A DNA stretch of 64,000 nucleotides from Erysipelothrix anatis (GTDB taxonomy: Bacteria; Bacillota_I; Bacilli_A; Erysipelotrichales; Erysipelotrichaceae): contig NZ_WTSX01000010.1 in the NCBI RefSeq assembly GCF_009828745.1, positions 22,864-86,863 on the forward strand. Direction: 5' to 3'. This document shows, in pieces, positions 7,188-16,953 of the stretch. The number at the start of each line of letters is the position of its first letter. Positions within the stretch are counted from its first letter, which is position 1. The position numbers and the translations under genes were made by a program. Below the pieces are notes generated by a model that ran no database searches, was not told the origin of the DNA, and saw only the letters and a list, made by a program, of their open reading frames with translations.

Positions 7188-9118
7188 ATGAAGAAAACAA
7201 TTAACATGATCTTATTAAGTGTTTTTACTTTTACGTTACTAATGTCAATTTTCCAAGTAGATAGGTTTTCTGAGTCAATAACTATCGAAAACTATGATAA
7301 CGAAGAAGTTGAATCCTATTACATGGTTTTTGATAGTGATTCAGCAGATAGCAACAATAAAAATCGACTGTTGAATGAACTTGATATCTTATTCAGTCAG
7401 TTAGAGTTTAATATATATATTATAGATGTGAGTAAAGTGCGCGAAGACCGTTTAAGTATTATAGCAAAAACGAACGATAGATCGTACATTAATAATCTAC
7501 CGATTCGGAACGCTAAATTGATTGAAATAGGTAATTTCTCAAGCATAAATAACGGATTCACCAATTTATTTCAAGTTTTCTCTAAAAGCGTACTTAGCTT
7601 AGACTTGGTGGATACTTTACCCACGAGTCTGCAGTTAGAAAATTTTAAAATTAATGTGACAATACCTCTAAATATTGAAAATAAGCAAATAGTATCTTTA
7701 CTTAGCTCAATTGCAAGCAATTATAATGCACAAATTGTTAAATCAGAAGTGTATGTGCAAGATTCCTTCATATTAAGAATATTTAATATGAACACATATC
7801 TTTACTTTTCTTTTTTGTGTATCCAGGTACTAGTTGTTTTTAATGCAATTTTATCAAACTCTAAAGAAATAATCATAAGAAAAATTGAGGGATATAGTTC
7901 TCTCAATATTTGGAAAAGTCTCACAATTAATAAACTTTCACTGTGGCCATTCTTTATAATTGCACCGATACAGTTAGGATTAATTCTTTATGTTTATCCG
8001 TACAGGAGTATCACAAAATATCTTATCAAAATCGAATTGATTTATTTGATGTTTTCAATCATTGTGTTGCTTATAGCCGCTTGGCTCATGATTTGGATCA
8101 TTTGTAAGCACAAAGAAAGTGAACTAATTAAAGGAAGATTACCTTTAAGAAGAATCCAATATCTCGTTATGTTTCTTAAAATAGCTACTGTATTCATGCT
8201 CTTAACCACAGTTCCTGCAGTGGTTGATGATGTTATGAGGTACACTTCGATGCGTTCTAATTCACGAGAATACTTTGAGAAGTATGATGGATATTATGCA
8301 ATAGACGGAAGCAATAATGATTCTAGAATGATGACAGAAGAAATGTCTCGAGATTTGTATGAAAGCATCGACTTGGAAAAATTTGTCTACAGTGCATATG
8401 AAAATGATAATGGGCAAATAATCGTAAGCGTAAATGAGGATTATTTTGAAAGAGCGAAAATTTCAGTGATGGATTATGAAATATATTTTTATGCTCCATC
8501 CGATAAAACATTTTTACCGAGTATGTTAGCGGACTACTTCCCTAACAGCTTTAATGAATTTGTGTTTAATGAACTTGAGAAACCATTAGGAGATTATGCT
8601 CTCAAAAATAGATTGATGATTGTTGATGGCGATGATAGGTTAATAATATATATACCTACTGAGAACACAATCTATCATTCAATCATAAAGTTTGATGGAA
8701 GTGAGAGCGATTTTCAAAACTACATTAATTCTCTGACTTTAAGTAAAAACTTGGGAACTCCTTTGATATCAATTAGCTTAAATGAAGCATATGTTGAAGT
8801 ACAACATATATTTGCGAAGACTGCGCTAAGAGCGATTTGTGTTTTGATTGTGACACTAAGTGTTTTGCTATTGTGCAATTTTAGTAATGTCGCAATATCT
8901 AGAAAGAACTATGTAAGCGTAGATAGAATATATATATATCAGAAGGGTATGCTTTAAAAAAATCAACGAGAGATTATCTCGTAAACAATATGTTTATGTA
9001 CTTACTTGTGTCAATACTTGGAAGTGTGATTCTGAAAATAAGTCCAATGAATTATATACTACCGTTGATATTAATATTATTATGTGATCTGCTGGCTATT
9101 GTAGGAGGCAACAAATGA
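7188..9118 (+). pseudogene. Bacteriocin-associated integral membrane protein (ABC permease), frameshifted
   Basis: The first frame encodes 589 residues and stops at 8957, right after RIYIYQKGML. Shifting by one base just before the stop continues smoothly as GYALKKSTRDYLVNNMFMYL plus two more membrane segments. It ends at 9118, overlapping the ATG of the ATPase gene by 4 bases. Together this gives a full permease: membrane helix at about 5-22, an extracellular domain, then helices near 200, 250, 285, 330, 550 and 600. The motif RKIEGYSSLNIW is like that of the DUF1430/bacteriocin-associated membrane family. Short AT and G/A runs at the break (ATATATATAT, GAAGGG) are slippage-prone. Slippage, phase switching or a sequencing error are all possible. 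Confidence 0.75.
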
Positions 9119-9744
9119 AAATTCAAGCTGAAAATATCGTAAAGAAATATGGTCAAAGAGTGGTTCTAAACAACTTCAACATTTTGATTGAATCTGGAGA
9201 ATTTATGGCTTTAATGGGTGAAAGTGGTTGTGGTAAAACCACATTGGTTAATATACTTGGGCTCATTGATTCTGAATTTGAAGGTGTAGTTAAATATGAT
9301 GGAAAAATAATTTCAAGATCGAGTGATAAAAGACAGATTTTGAAAAATGACATTTCTTTTATCTTTCAAAATTACGGGCTTATTGATAATAAAACCGTAG
9401 AATACAACTTATCTTTACTTCTAAACGTCAAAAAAATGAGCAAAGTGGAAAGGCAGGAAGCAATTAATTTAGCATTGAGTAAAGTAGGTTTAATTGATAT
9501 TTTAGATAAAAAAGTTTACGAGCTGTCAGGAGGAGAACAACAAAGAGTCGCATTATCAAAAGTCTTCCTTAAGAAATCTAAGCTAATTATTGCTGATGAG
9601 CCAACAGCATCGTTAGATAGTGAAAATGAAAAAGAAGTGATGCAATATTTTAATGAGATAAATCAGGAAGGCTGCACAATTGTTGTCGTAACACATAGTG
9701 CAACTGTTGCGAGTTATGCAAAGAGAACCGTGAAAATTGAGTAA
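9115..9744 (+). CDS. ABC transporter ATP-binding protein (bacteriocin/lantibiotic-export type)
   Basis: A 209-residue ATPase of the MacB/LolD-like class used by lactococcin-972-type exporters. It shows Walker A GESGCGKT (about 35-42), Q-loop FQNYG, signature LSGGEQQR, Walker B LIIADEP and H-loop VVTHS. It overlaps the 3' end of the restored permease frame by ATGA, so the two were translationally coupled. If the permease is truly broken, this intact ATPase has no partner nearby. It could act in export of, or immunity to, a peptide; no precursor gene is visible. Confidence 0.92.
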   Translation: MKIQAENIVKKYGQRVVLNNFNILIESGEFMALMGESGCGKTTLVNILGLIDSEFEGVVKYDGKIISRSSDKRQILKNDISFIFQNYGLIDNKTVEYNLSLLLNVKKMSKVERQEAINLALSKVGLIDILDKKVYELSGGEQQRVALSKVFLKKSKLIIADEPTASLDSENEKEVMQYFNEINQEGCTIVVVTHSATVASYAKRTVKIE

Positions 9745-9762
9745 TCACCAGAGTGAGGGTTA

Positions 9763-9879
9763 ATGGATCGTGTATCTAATAGTATATCTTTAGATAGTGT
9801 TCCACAATATCACTTTCGACCATCAAACTATGCCATGACACTGAATTTTCCAATAATTGATGATGCAGGTATGCAATGA
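9763..9879 (+). CDS. Small open frame of 38 residues, doubtful
   Basis: ATG at 9763 is preceded by GTGAGGG with good spacing and opens 38 codons (MDRVSNSISLDSVPQYHFRP...). It lies 18 bases after the ABC ATPase. No family is recognised. It may be the start of a decayed gene, because nothing further follows in frame. Confidence 0.2.
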   Translation: MDRVSNSISLDSVPQYHFRPSNYAMTLNFPIIDDAGMQ

Positions 9880-10114
9880 TTATATGTATTGAGTGCTACT
9901 TATGTTAGGTTGATACATAGCACTTTTCAATGAAGCTACGTCAAAACCTTGGAAATAAGACAAAATATCAAGTATTTCGAAGGAACGAACACTAGTAATT
10001 GCGGTAGGAATATTTTAAACAATAGACTTAGTTCAATTTGAATTCTTATTGCTCTACAAGCGCTTCATCATCGATCGTATCAGGAATAAGTGTGAAATAG
10101 AGGAGGGTGATAAT

Positions 10115-10579
10115 ATGAAAAGAGTAACTGTAATCAGTATACTGCTATTACTTGTAGTAGGGTGTGCTTCAAATAATGATTCGTTAAGAACTGTTACAGT
10201 ATGTAAGAGTAATTATTCTTTTTCAAACTACAGTTCATTCACGCATACAATAATTGCCCAGGGTGATGAAATACAAAAAATGGATGCTGTTGGAATACTA
10301 AACTTTGATTCTATGGAAGATAGAGATTCGGCTTTTAAAATGTACAAAGAAAGTGAATCAGAGTTTAATGAAAATAATGGAATAAGAGTATCAAATGAAA
10401 TCTATGAAGATACATCAATAGTACAGAACTATGAGTATGATTTGGAATTAGTGTGAGGCGAAAATCTGATCATGAGAAATATAAGTCCAAATAAAAACAT
10501 AAATCGAGGGACCTATTTATCTCGCGATATGATGATTAAACAAATAGAGTCTACAGATTTCACTTGTAATACAGAATAG
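10115..10579 (+). pseudogene. YehR-like (DUF1307) lipoprotein gene with in-frame TGA
   Basis: The start ATG at 10115 follows GAGGAGG and encodes a lipoprotein signal with lipobox LLVVGC. The frame meets TGA at 10454-10456 after 113 residues. The same frame then continues for 40 more codons to TAG at 10577-10579. The complete 153-codon reading matches the length and layout of the intact paralogue at 24206-24664; both end with a Cys 3-4 residues from the end (DFTCNTE here, GFVCVEK there). A single nonsense mutation has therefore probably split this gene. The truncated product would keep the lipid anchor but lose the last quarter. The function of the family is not well defined. Confidence 0.7.
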
Positions 10580-10869
10580 GGTCTTTCCGCATCAATAGAA
10601 CCTAGAAGCGTTTTGTAGCATTTCTTGACTTTAATCTCCTAAAGTGATTACAAGGATATGCGATTTTTTCATGTAATTGTATGTTAAGAAAACATAGTGT
10701 ATTGATAAAAGTCTAGGTACTATTCAATACTTTAGTGAGGATATACAAGGAAGCAGTTTATTCTATTTGTCTTCAAAGTTAAATTTAATTGATTTGAGAA
10801 AACTAAATGCTAAATAGAAAGGAAAGTAGAGCATACCTTGTATGCTTAGTAACTTAAAGGAAAACTATT
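10580..10869. other. Intergenic region without recognised features
   Basis: AT-rich, with no open frame with a ribosome binding site and no clear terminator. The leader of the next gene is AAAGGAAA at 10856. Confidence 0.4.
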
Positions 10870-11301
10870 ATGGACACACTCTACTCATTAATTGTTAGCA
10901 ATATGAAGGATAAGATTCTTGATTTACAACGTTACACAGACGAGCTTTATGGCCATTCATCAGATTTACCAGCGTATCGTGTTATTATGCGAAAACTTTA
11001 TGTTGATTATAGAGATAGTAATGGAAATATCGTGAAAAATGTATTACTTGAATGTCCAAAATCACCTCTTGAAAGAGACAGGTATAAAAGTCTGATTGAG
11101 TTAAGAATATATACGGGACTTCTATATTTACCACTGCAATTGGATGACTTAATGGTGGAGGAGTTTGGCAGGGATTTGTGTGTGATCATTGATGGTATGT
11201 ATGATAACGAATATGATTTTGTTGCTTTCAGACTTGTCGTGGAGAAATCTATGATTGAAGAAATGTACGAGCAAATTGCCCATGTATTTGAAATAGTGTA
11301 G
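10870..11301 (+). CDS. Hypothetical protein, 143 residues
   Basis: Not recognised. A soluble-looking acidic protein without signal peptide or membrane segment and without motifs I can name. The ATG is preceded by AAAGGAAA. A terminator follows 45 bases after the stop, so the gene is probably a single transcription unit. It is placed between a decayed lipoprotein gene and a large surface-protein gene. Confidence 0.6.
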   Translation: MDTLYSLIVSNMKDKILDLQRYTDELYGHSSDLPAYRVIMRKLYVDYRDSNGNIVKNVLLECPKSPLERDRYKSLIELRIYTGLLYLPLQLDDLMVEEFGRDLCVIIDGMYDNEYDFVAFRLVVEKSMIEEMYEQIAHVFEIV

Positions 11302-11343
11302 GTTCATACCGAGTAAAAGTGCCTACGTTAGGTTCAAAATAAA

Positions 11344-11377
11344 GGAAAATTCTCAATTCGGGGGTTTTCTTTTTTTC
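11344..11377 (+). terminator. Probable intrinsic terminator
   Basis: AAAATTCTC can pair with GGGGGTTTT through G-U pairs, followed by CTTTTTTTC. Confidence 0.5.
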
Positions 11378-11505
11378 TGATTATCTGCACATTTTTTGAA
11401 AAGTACAGATGAAATATCTCGAATGATAAGATACGTGAAGTTAATGATACCTAGTACGATTCCTAAATAAATGTACAATTACATTCATTTCTTTTAGAAC
11501 TAATC

Positions 11506-11517
11506 TGCGTTGACGCA
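11506..11517. promoter_or_regulatory. Short palindrome upstream of the surface-protein gene
   Basis: TGCGTTGACGCA is a 5-bp inverted repeat about 170 bases before the next gene, with no other function apparent. Possible regulator site, weakly supported. Confidence 0.25.
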
Positions 11518-11679
11518 AATGCTATGATACCCTTTTTATTCGTGCATATTTGATAATTTCGGGATTTCTTAGATTAATTACCAATGCTATGACTTATAAA
11601 AATATTTTAAAAATTCGCATAAATCACATTCTGGTGCTATTATATTAGTGTAGCGTCAAATCACTACGTGGGGGGAAAT

Positions 11680-13641
11680 ATGAAAAAAGGAAAAATCTGT
11701 TCGACTTTAGTCGCACTGACACTCTTACTTATGAGTGTTGCGCCAATGGTCGAACCAGTTTTAGCTCATCAAGTTACGATGGGTGGAGCAATACAAGGTG
11801 GCGAAACATACGGGGAATTCAATAGTATTCTCGTATATCCGAATTCTGAATCGTCAATTCTTACAAGAACCAATATGTTCAATATGAGACGATTCGATAA
11901 TTGGGATACATCACATGCATGGTCAAAAAGCTATGCGCCCTTAGACGGAATTCAAAGTATTGCACCAGGTATGGAAGTAAGTCTTCTACTATTGGAAGAA
12001 CCAAGTAAAATTGAAGATTTCTTGACGAAAGACTTAGAATTTGTGTTCAGCATTACAAATGATGGTGAAAACTATACTGTTGCTACACAAGATCTTCAAT
12101 ACAATGAAGGTACACAAACCTACATTTATCCTAATGAAGTTCAAGGATATAAATTAGAATTCATTAATCATTCATCAGAGACTCAAGCAATTGATTCCGT
12201 GGCGAATGTTCAACATACGATTAAATTAAATTATAACAATATGAGTCAAGACCAGCTTGCGGGGAAAGAACCGCTTGCTTATTGGGTTGATTCACAATTT
12301 GTCAATCAAGAACCTAAACCAACGACACAAAAAATTTATGTCATCCAGCCTAAAATCTCGGGTCAAGTTAAGTACCAAGAACTTGAAAATGAAACCAATG
12401 CACCTCAGTGGGATACAGCAGTTGTAAAAGAAAATGCTGTTGTTCAACTAATTGAAAATACACCGGTTGGTAATGTAGTAGTTGGCGAAACAAAGACCGA
12501 TGCAAACGGACAGTATACATTCTCAAGTTTGAAAAATAACGCAGACTCCTACAAAATCTCAAACAGTGAAAATAGTCTCAGTGTTCGAGTCATGGAAGAT
12601 AATGGTGAAACATGGATTCTGTCAGACAACATGTCTGATTTTGTAAAAGGAAATGGCGTTTCCATAGGCCGTATTACAGATATAAGTAGATATGATGAAT
12701 CATTTGAAACTGCTTTTGCGAAAGTTCGATGGAACCCAGAGTTCAAGACCATAAATGAAGAAGGATCTCATGCGGTAGATATAAAGACAATCATAACTGA
12801 GACTAAAGAAGAGCCACAACCAACTGAATTAACTGTTAGATATGTGGATACATTCGGAAATACGATTGCTCCAAATAAAGCAGTTCAAGGTCTTGTCGGT
12901 GATGCTTACGATGTTTCAACAGCTGATTACAAGTTAAATATCGAAGGCTACTCATTCAAAGAAACTGAAGGTCTATTGATGGGGTCATTGACTGATGAAG
13001 CGCAAATAGTTACTTATATCTATACTAAGAATCCGGTTAGTCCATCAGTATTAACTGTAAATTACATTGATAAACTTGGAAATACAATTGCGCCAAGTAA
13101 AGTGATTCAAGGACATGTTGGTGATGTCTATGATGTCTCAACAGCTGAGTTCAAACTAGAAATTAAAGGTTTTACTTTTGATAAAATTGAAGGGGTGTTA
13201 AGTGGAACACTTGTTGACGCAAAACATACTGTTACATTTATATATGATAAGCTACCCGCGAACACATCAGAGTTAACTGTAAACTATGTCGATACTTTTG
13301 GAAATACGATAGCGCCAAGTAAGGTTGTTCACGGTTTAGTTGGGGATGCATACGATGTATCAACACCAACTTTCAAACTTGAATTAAAGGGTTATACGTT
13401 TAAAAATGTTGAAGGACTCGTTGTTGGAAAATTAACACAAGAGTCACAAGTCGTTACCTATATCTACGAACAAGATACTGTTACACCTGTGAAACCGGTC
13501 GAACCAGAAAAACCTGTAGAGCCTACATTACCCGCAACCGGAATGAACAATTCATTCATGGTATTAGGTAGTTTAATACTTACACTCGGTCTACTATTGA
13601 TTGTCAAAGAAGAGACGAACAAATCAACGCGTCAACAATAA
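11680..13641 (+). CDS. LPXTG cell-wall surface protein with MucBP-like repeats
   Basis: A 653-residue secreted protein. It has a Sec signal peptide (about 1-30), an N-terminal domain of about 200 residues that I do not recognise, and an SdrB/CnaB-like segment at about 225-300 (KTDANGQYTFSSLK). Three MucBP-like repeats of about 70 residues follow, each with LTVRYVDTFGNTIAP and GLVGDAYDVST cores (about 385-605). A proline-rich linker precedes LPATG and a hydrophobic tail, the sortase A sorting signal. The ATG at 11680 is chosen because GGGGGGAA lies directly before it and the signal peptide starts there. It is likely an adhesin; MucBP domains bind mucins in lactobacilli, but the ligand here is not shown by the sequence. 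Confidence 0.9.
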   Translation: MKKGKICSTLVALTLLLMSVAPMVEPVLAHQVTMGGAIQGGETYGEFNSILVYPNSESSILTRTNMFNMRRFDNWDTSHAWSKSYAPLDGIQSIAPGMEVSLLLLEEPSKIEDFLTKDLEFVFSITNDGENYTVATQDLQYNEGTQTYIYPNEVQGYKLEFINHSSETQAIDSVANVQHTIKLNYNNMSQDQLAGKEPLAYWVDSQFVNQEPKPTTQKIYVIQPKISGQVKYQELENETNAPQWDTAVVKENAVVQLIENTPVGNVVVGETKTDANGQYTFSSLKNNADSYKISNSENSLSVRVMEDNGETWILSDNMSDFVKGNGVSIGRITDISRYDESFETAFAKVRWNPEFKTINEEGSHAVDIKTIITETKEEPQPTELTVRYVDTFGNTIAPNKAVQGLVGDAYDVSTADYKLNIEGYSFKETEGLLMGSLTDEAQIVTYIYTKNPVSPSVLTVNYIDKLGNTIAPSKVIQGHVGDVYDVSTAEFKLEIKGFTFDKIEGVLSGTLVDAKHTVTFIYDKLPANTSELTVNYVDTFGNTIAPSKVVHGLVGDAYDVSTPTFKLELKGYTFKNVEGLVVGKLTQESQVVTYIYEQDTVTPVKPVEPEKPVEPTLPATGMNNSFMVLGSLILTLGLLLIVKEETNKSTRQQ

Positions 13642-13735
13642 AACTTTACGAAAAATGATATTGGAACGAATTATGCAAATAGCGTTTCTGATTCATTCGA
13701 ACTAAAAAGTAGTTGCACTAGCATTAAACTATAAT

Positions 13736-13799
13736 AAAAAGCATCTCTTATGGATACTGAATGCCAATTGGCAAAGTATGAACACGAGATGCTTTTTTG
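13736..13799. terminator. Bidirectional terminator with extended loop
   Basis: AAAAAGCATCTC and GAGATGCTTTTTT enclose a second stem (ATACT/AGTAT with GCCAATTGGC). It serves the convergent genes on both sides. Confidence 0.8.
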
Positions 13800-13811
13800 T
13801 GCTAAGTGTCT

Positions 13812-14084
13812 TTACTTACGTCGTTCCAATGCAATAGTTCCAAATCCCGATATAATTGCTATATAAAATCCAAGGTTATACGTAAACCCTGTATTGTATA
13901 CTTGATAAATACTTAACTCGGGATTAAAAAAAGATAAAATTAAAGAAAATGGTGCGATCCAACCATGCCATAGTCCGCTAAAAAAACCAGCAGGATTTAC
14001 TTCAGTTGCCACGTTATTGGGTACGCATCCTGTGAGTAAAATAAGACTAAAAAGGACTAGTAAGCCAATTCGAATTTTTTTCAT
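13812..14084 (-). CDS. Small membrane lipoprotein, 90 residues
   Basis: The signal peptide ends in lipobox LLTGC (about residue 20). Two further hydrophobic stretches follow (about residues 38-50 and 63-83). The motif GLWHGWIAPFSLI and a C-terminal NTGFTYNLGFYIAI are typical of a small conserved uncharacterised family seen in Firmicutes. The open frame extends to 14180, but AAAGGAG just before 14084 fixes the start. The function is unknown. Confidence 0.75.
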   Translation of the reverse strand: MKKIRIGLLVLFSLILLTGCVPNNVATEVNPAGFFSGLWHGWIAPFSLILSFFNPELSIYQVYNTGFTYNLGFYIAIISGFGTIALERRK

Positions 14085-14452
14085 AAATGAACTCCTTTCT
14101 TTAATAATAGCATAGATAATAGAGGTCTGTTGTTTATTCCTCGTCGCCAGTATTGTGATTCGTTCAATTTTTAAATTCAACGATGTGACAGAACTAATTA
14201 ATGCCGTGAATCTTAGTGATTACCCAGTGTGTTCTGCATTCATTAAATAATGAGCATAAAATATCATTGAACAAAGCCACGACACCATGAAGTACTTTAA
14301 TTTCTAACGATAATTTTTAAAATCTCAAAATGAATTGACCATAGTGGTAACTTAAAGGAAGATATTGTCCTCGTTAACAATTTTTCATGATATATGTCGA
14401 AAGTTATGATATGGTTAGTATTATAGAAAGAAATCAAAATGGGGGTTTTGAT

Positions 14453-16777
14453 ATGAAAAAATCATTTAAGATTTTGAATAGTTTTCTTGTATTAGTTCTA
14501 TTGTTCGGTCTGTTATCCATTCATACAGTTTCGGCACAAGAAAGTTTAACACAACAAGAAATATTTGAAGCAATTGTAAAAAAGGCCAATGGCTTCGATC
14601 CGAATGAAGATATGGTTCTGGAACAAGAACATTACGATGCTGCAGAACGAGTCTCAACAATGCTGGAGTATCCAATGAATGGCTGGAATAATCCATCTGA
14701 GTTGGTATACTTGAACGACTTAAGTTATCTTGAAAAACTTACGAATATGAAGGAATTAAGCATTCATGTTCCAACAGTAATTGATGCATTTGAATATGAT
14801 GTCAATTATTTAAATACACTCCCTTACGAACGTTTAACATTAGGTACACGTATCGGCTACAGTATAAATGATTCAGAAATAGTCAACATTCAGAAGAATC
14901 AAGTAAAATTACTCGAAATGCTTGATCGTCCTGACAAAGTTGAAGTTAGGGTTGCGAAATTTGGTGTCCTTGATAATGACTTTTTACTTGGTCTCGATTT
15001 GAAACCAAGCATTGCACTGCTCACTACAATTGACGAAGAAGCGAATATGCGAGATTTAGCACTCGATTTTGCATTTAGTCATGAAGCGAATGGCGTTCGC
15101 TATTATAAGACACATGTTGCGAACCCTTTCGCTACAACACTGACACTGGACGAATCAGCACATGTTATTTCTGATCAAACGCGCACAAATTCTGAATGGG
15201 ACTTATTGATTTTTGACCAAGACAGTCTGCGTCCTATATTTTATGATGTCAGTGGAAATGTTGTCGCAGGTCAAGACGAGTATTGGTCTTATCTAGGGAA
15301 AGCTGTAGATTCCATGGACGTATTCTTCACCGAGGATGAACTCAATGAAATCATTTCAAGATTTGTTGATTATTTATCCTATTTAGGAAGTCAAATCACA
15401 AATAATTACGAATTTTTATATGAAACTGATGCTTTACTTGTTGGCGAAACTGACCCAGCTGTCATCGAAGATTTGAATGAAACAATTGCATTTGCTAAAG
15501 AATTAATTGCAGAACTAGAACAAGAACTACTTCAATTGAAGACAGAGGGTACGTCTAGTGAAACAAAAGTTGTTGACTTTGCGATTATGCAAAAAGGTGT
15601 TGATGCTACTCAAGAACATTTCTTTGAAACCAGTCAAAGATTCTTTGGTAACTTGAGAATTACGGACGATGTTTATCAAACATATACCGTCACATTTGAC
15701 TCAAATGGTGGTACTCGTATCCCACAATTACGTGAAATTAAAACAAATAGTAAAATTGCCGAACCAGTAACTCCAACGAAAGGTTCGATTGCATTTGAAG
15801 GTTTGTTCAAAGAGGCATCTTTAACTACTCCATGGGATTTTGATACCGATGTGGTAACTGAGGATATCACTTTGTATGCAAAATGGGACGAGATTATTCA
15901 CGATGTACACTTTGATTCTAAAGGTGGTACCGCAATTGATTCACAGCGTATAGTCGACCAAGAACTTGTCGTAAAACCATCAGATCCAACATATCTTGGA
16001 CATACCTTTGAGGGATGGTATCTGGATCAATCCTATACAACACAATATGATTTCACATCACCAGTGTCCAATGGCTTAACACTTTACGCGAAATGGAATA
16101 AAATTCCTGTAAATTACACGGTCACCTTTGATAGCAGGGGCGGATGCTTGGTGGACGCCCAGTCAGTATTGGCGGGTACAACTGCATCCGTTCCGAATGA
16201 TCCTACACAAAGTGGATACACGTTTGGCGGGTGGTATAGTGATGAAGCGTATGCTTTAAGCTATGATTTTACGACGCCTGTTAATGATAATTTAACTCTA
16301 TTTGCCAAATGGGATAAGGCTACTGTATCCCACATTGTTTCTTTCGAAAGCAATGGCGGTAGCTCTGTAGATGATCAAACGGTACTAGAAAATACTAAGG
16401 CAGTTGAACCATTGACACCGACTCGTGATGGATTCACATTTAAAGGGTGGTATCGAGATACAACTTTCGAAAATATGTACAATTTTAATCAACTCGTAAC
16501 TGAAGATTTAACACTGTATGCAAAATGGAGTCAAGACGCGATTAATCCAATTGACCCTGTAGATCCAATTGATCCAGTAAAACCAATTGATCCAGTAAAA
16601 CCAATTGATCCAGTAAAACCAATTGATCCAGTACAGCCAATAGATCCCGTACAACCTGAGCCAACGCTACCTGAAACTGGAGTAGGTAATATGCTGAATA
16701 ATTTTGGTATGTTCCTCATAGGATTTGGGATTTTAAGTGCTTTTGTAGGTTATTATAATAAACGAAAAACTGTTTAG
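14453..16777 (+). CDS. LPXTG surface protein with four InlB-type B repeats
   Basis: A 774-residue wall-anchored protein with a signal peptide (about 1-27, ending VSAQ). An N-terminal region of about 370 residues with heptad-like stretches near 330-380 is not recognised. Four Listeria-type B repeats (Flg_new) follow, each starting TVTFDSNGG and ending LTLYAKW with FEGWY in the middle. Then come a repetitive proline linker (PIDPVKPIDPVQ) and LPETG with a hydrophobic tail and RKT end. GGGGG precedes the ATG at 14453. In the first repeat the conserved Trp of FEGW is replaced (FEGLF). InlB B repeats are beta-grasp spacers or ligand-binding modules. It probably acts at the cell surface in adhesion. 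Confidence 0.9.
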   Translation: MKKSFKILNSFLVLVLLFGLLSIHTVSAQESLTQQEIFEAIVKKANGFDPNEDMVLEQEHYDAAERVSTMLEYPMNGWNNPSELVYLNDLSYLEKLTNMKELSIHVPTVIDAFEYDVNYLNTLPYERLTLGTRIGYSINDSEIVNIQKNQVKLLEMLDRPDKVEVRVAKFGVLDNDFLLGLDLKPSIALLTTIDEEANMRDLALDFAFSHEANGVRYYKTHVANPFATTLTLDESAHVISDQTRTNSEWDLLIFDQDSLRPIFYDVSGNVVAGQDEYWSYLGKAVDSMDVFFTEDELNEIISRFVDYLSYLGSQITNNYEFLYETDALLVGETDPAVIEDLNETIAFAKELIAELEQELLQLKTEGTSSETKVVDFAIMQKGVDATQEHFFETSQRFFGNLRITDDVYQTYTVTFDSNGGTRIPQLREIKTNSKIAEPVTPTKGSIAFEGLFKEASLTTPWDFDTDVVTEDITLYAKWDEIIHDVHFDSKGGTAIDSQRIVDQELVVKPSDPTYLGHTFEGWYLDQSYTTQYDFTSPVSNGLTLYAKWNKIPVNYTVTFDSRGGCLVDAQSVLAGTTASVPNDPTQSGYTFGGWYSDEAYALSYDFTTPVNDNLTLFAKWDKATVSHIVSFESNGGSSVDDQTVLENTKAVEPLTPTRDGFTFKGWYRDTTFENMYNFNQLVTEDLTLYAKWSQDAINPIDPVDPIDPVKPIDPVKPIDPVKPIDPVQPIDPVQPEPTLPETGVGNMLNNFGMFLIGFGILSAFVGYYNKRKTV
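16555..16660 (+). repeat. 18-bp tandem repeat in the proline linker
   Basis: AATTGATCCAGTAAAACC recurs three times exactly and several times with changes, encoding (P)IDPVKP units before the LPETG motif. Copy number can vary by slippage without a frameshift. Confidence 0.85.
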
Positions 16778-16791
16778 TGGTTTTAAAACAC

Positions 16792-16829
16792 AAAGAGCTC
16801 CGCAATTGATCACGTGCAGAGCTCTTTTT
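16792..16829 (+). terminator. Intrinsic terminator
   Basis: AAAGAGCTC / GAGCTCTTTTTC stem with an 18-base loop, shortly after the LPETG protein gene. Confidence 0.75.
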
Positions 16830-16953
16830 CTTTGCTGAAAGTTAACAGAAATTCTAAATACCATGAAACTTTAGGACAAGCTTACGAGTTAAAGTAAGCA
16901 TCATGATATACTATAGTTAATCTAATATATGTAATTAAGAAAGAGGTGATTGT

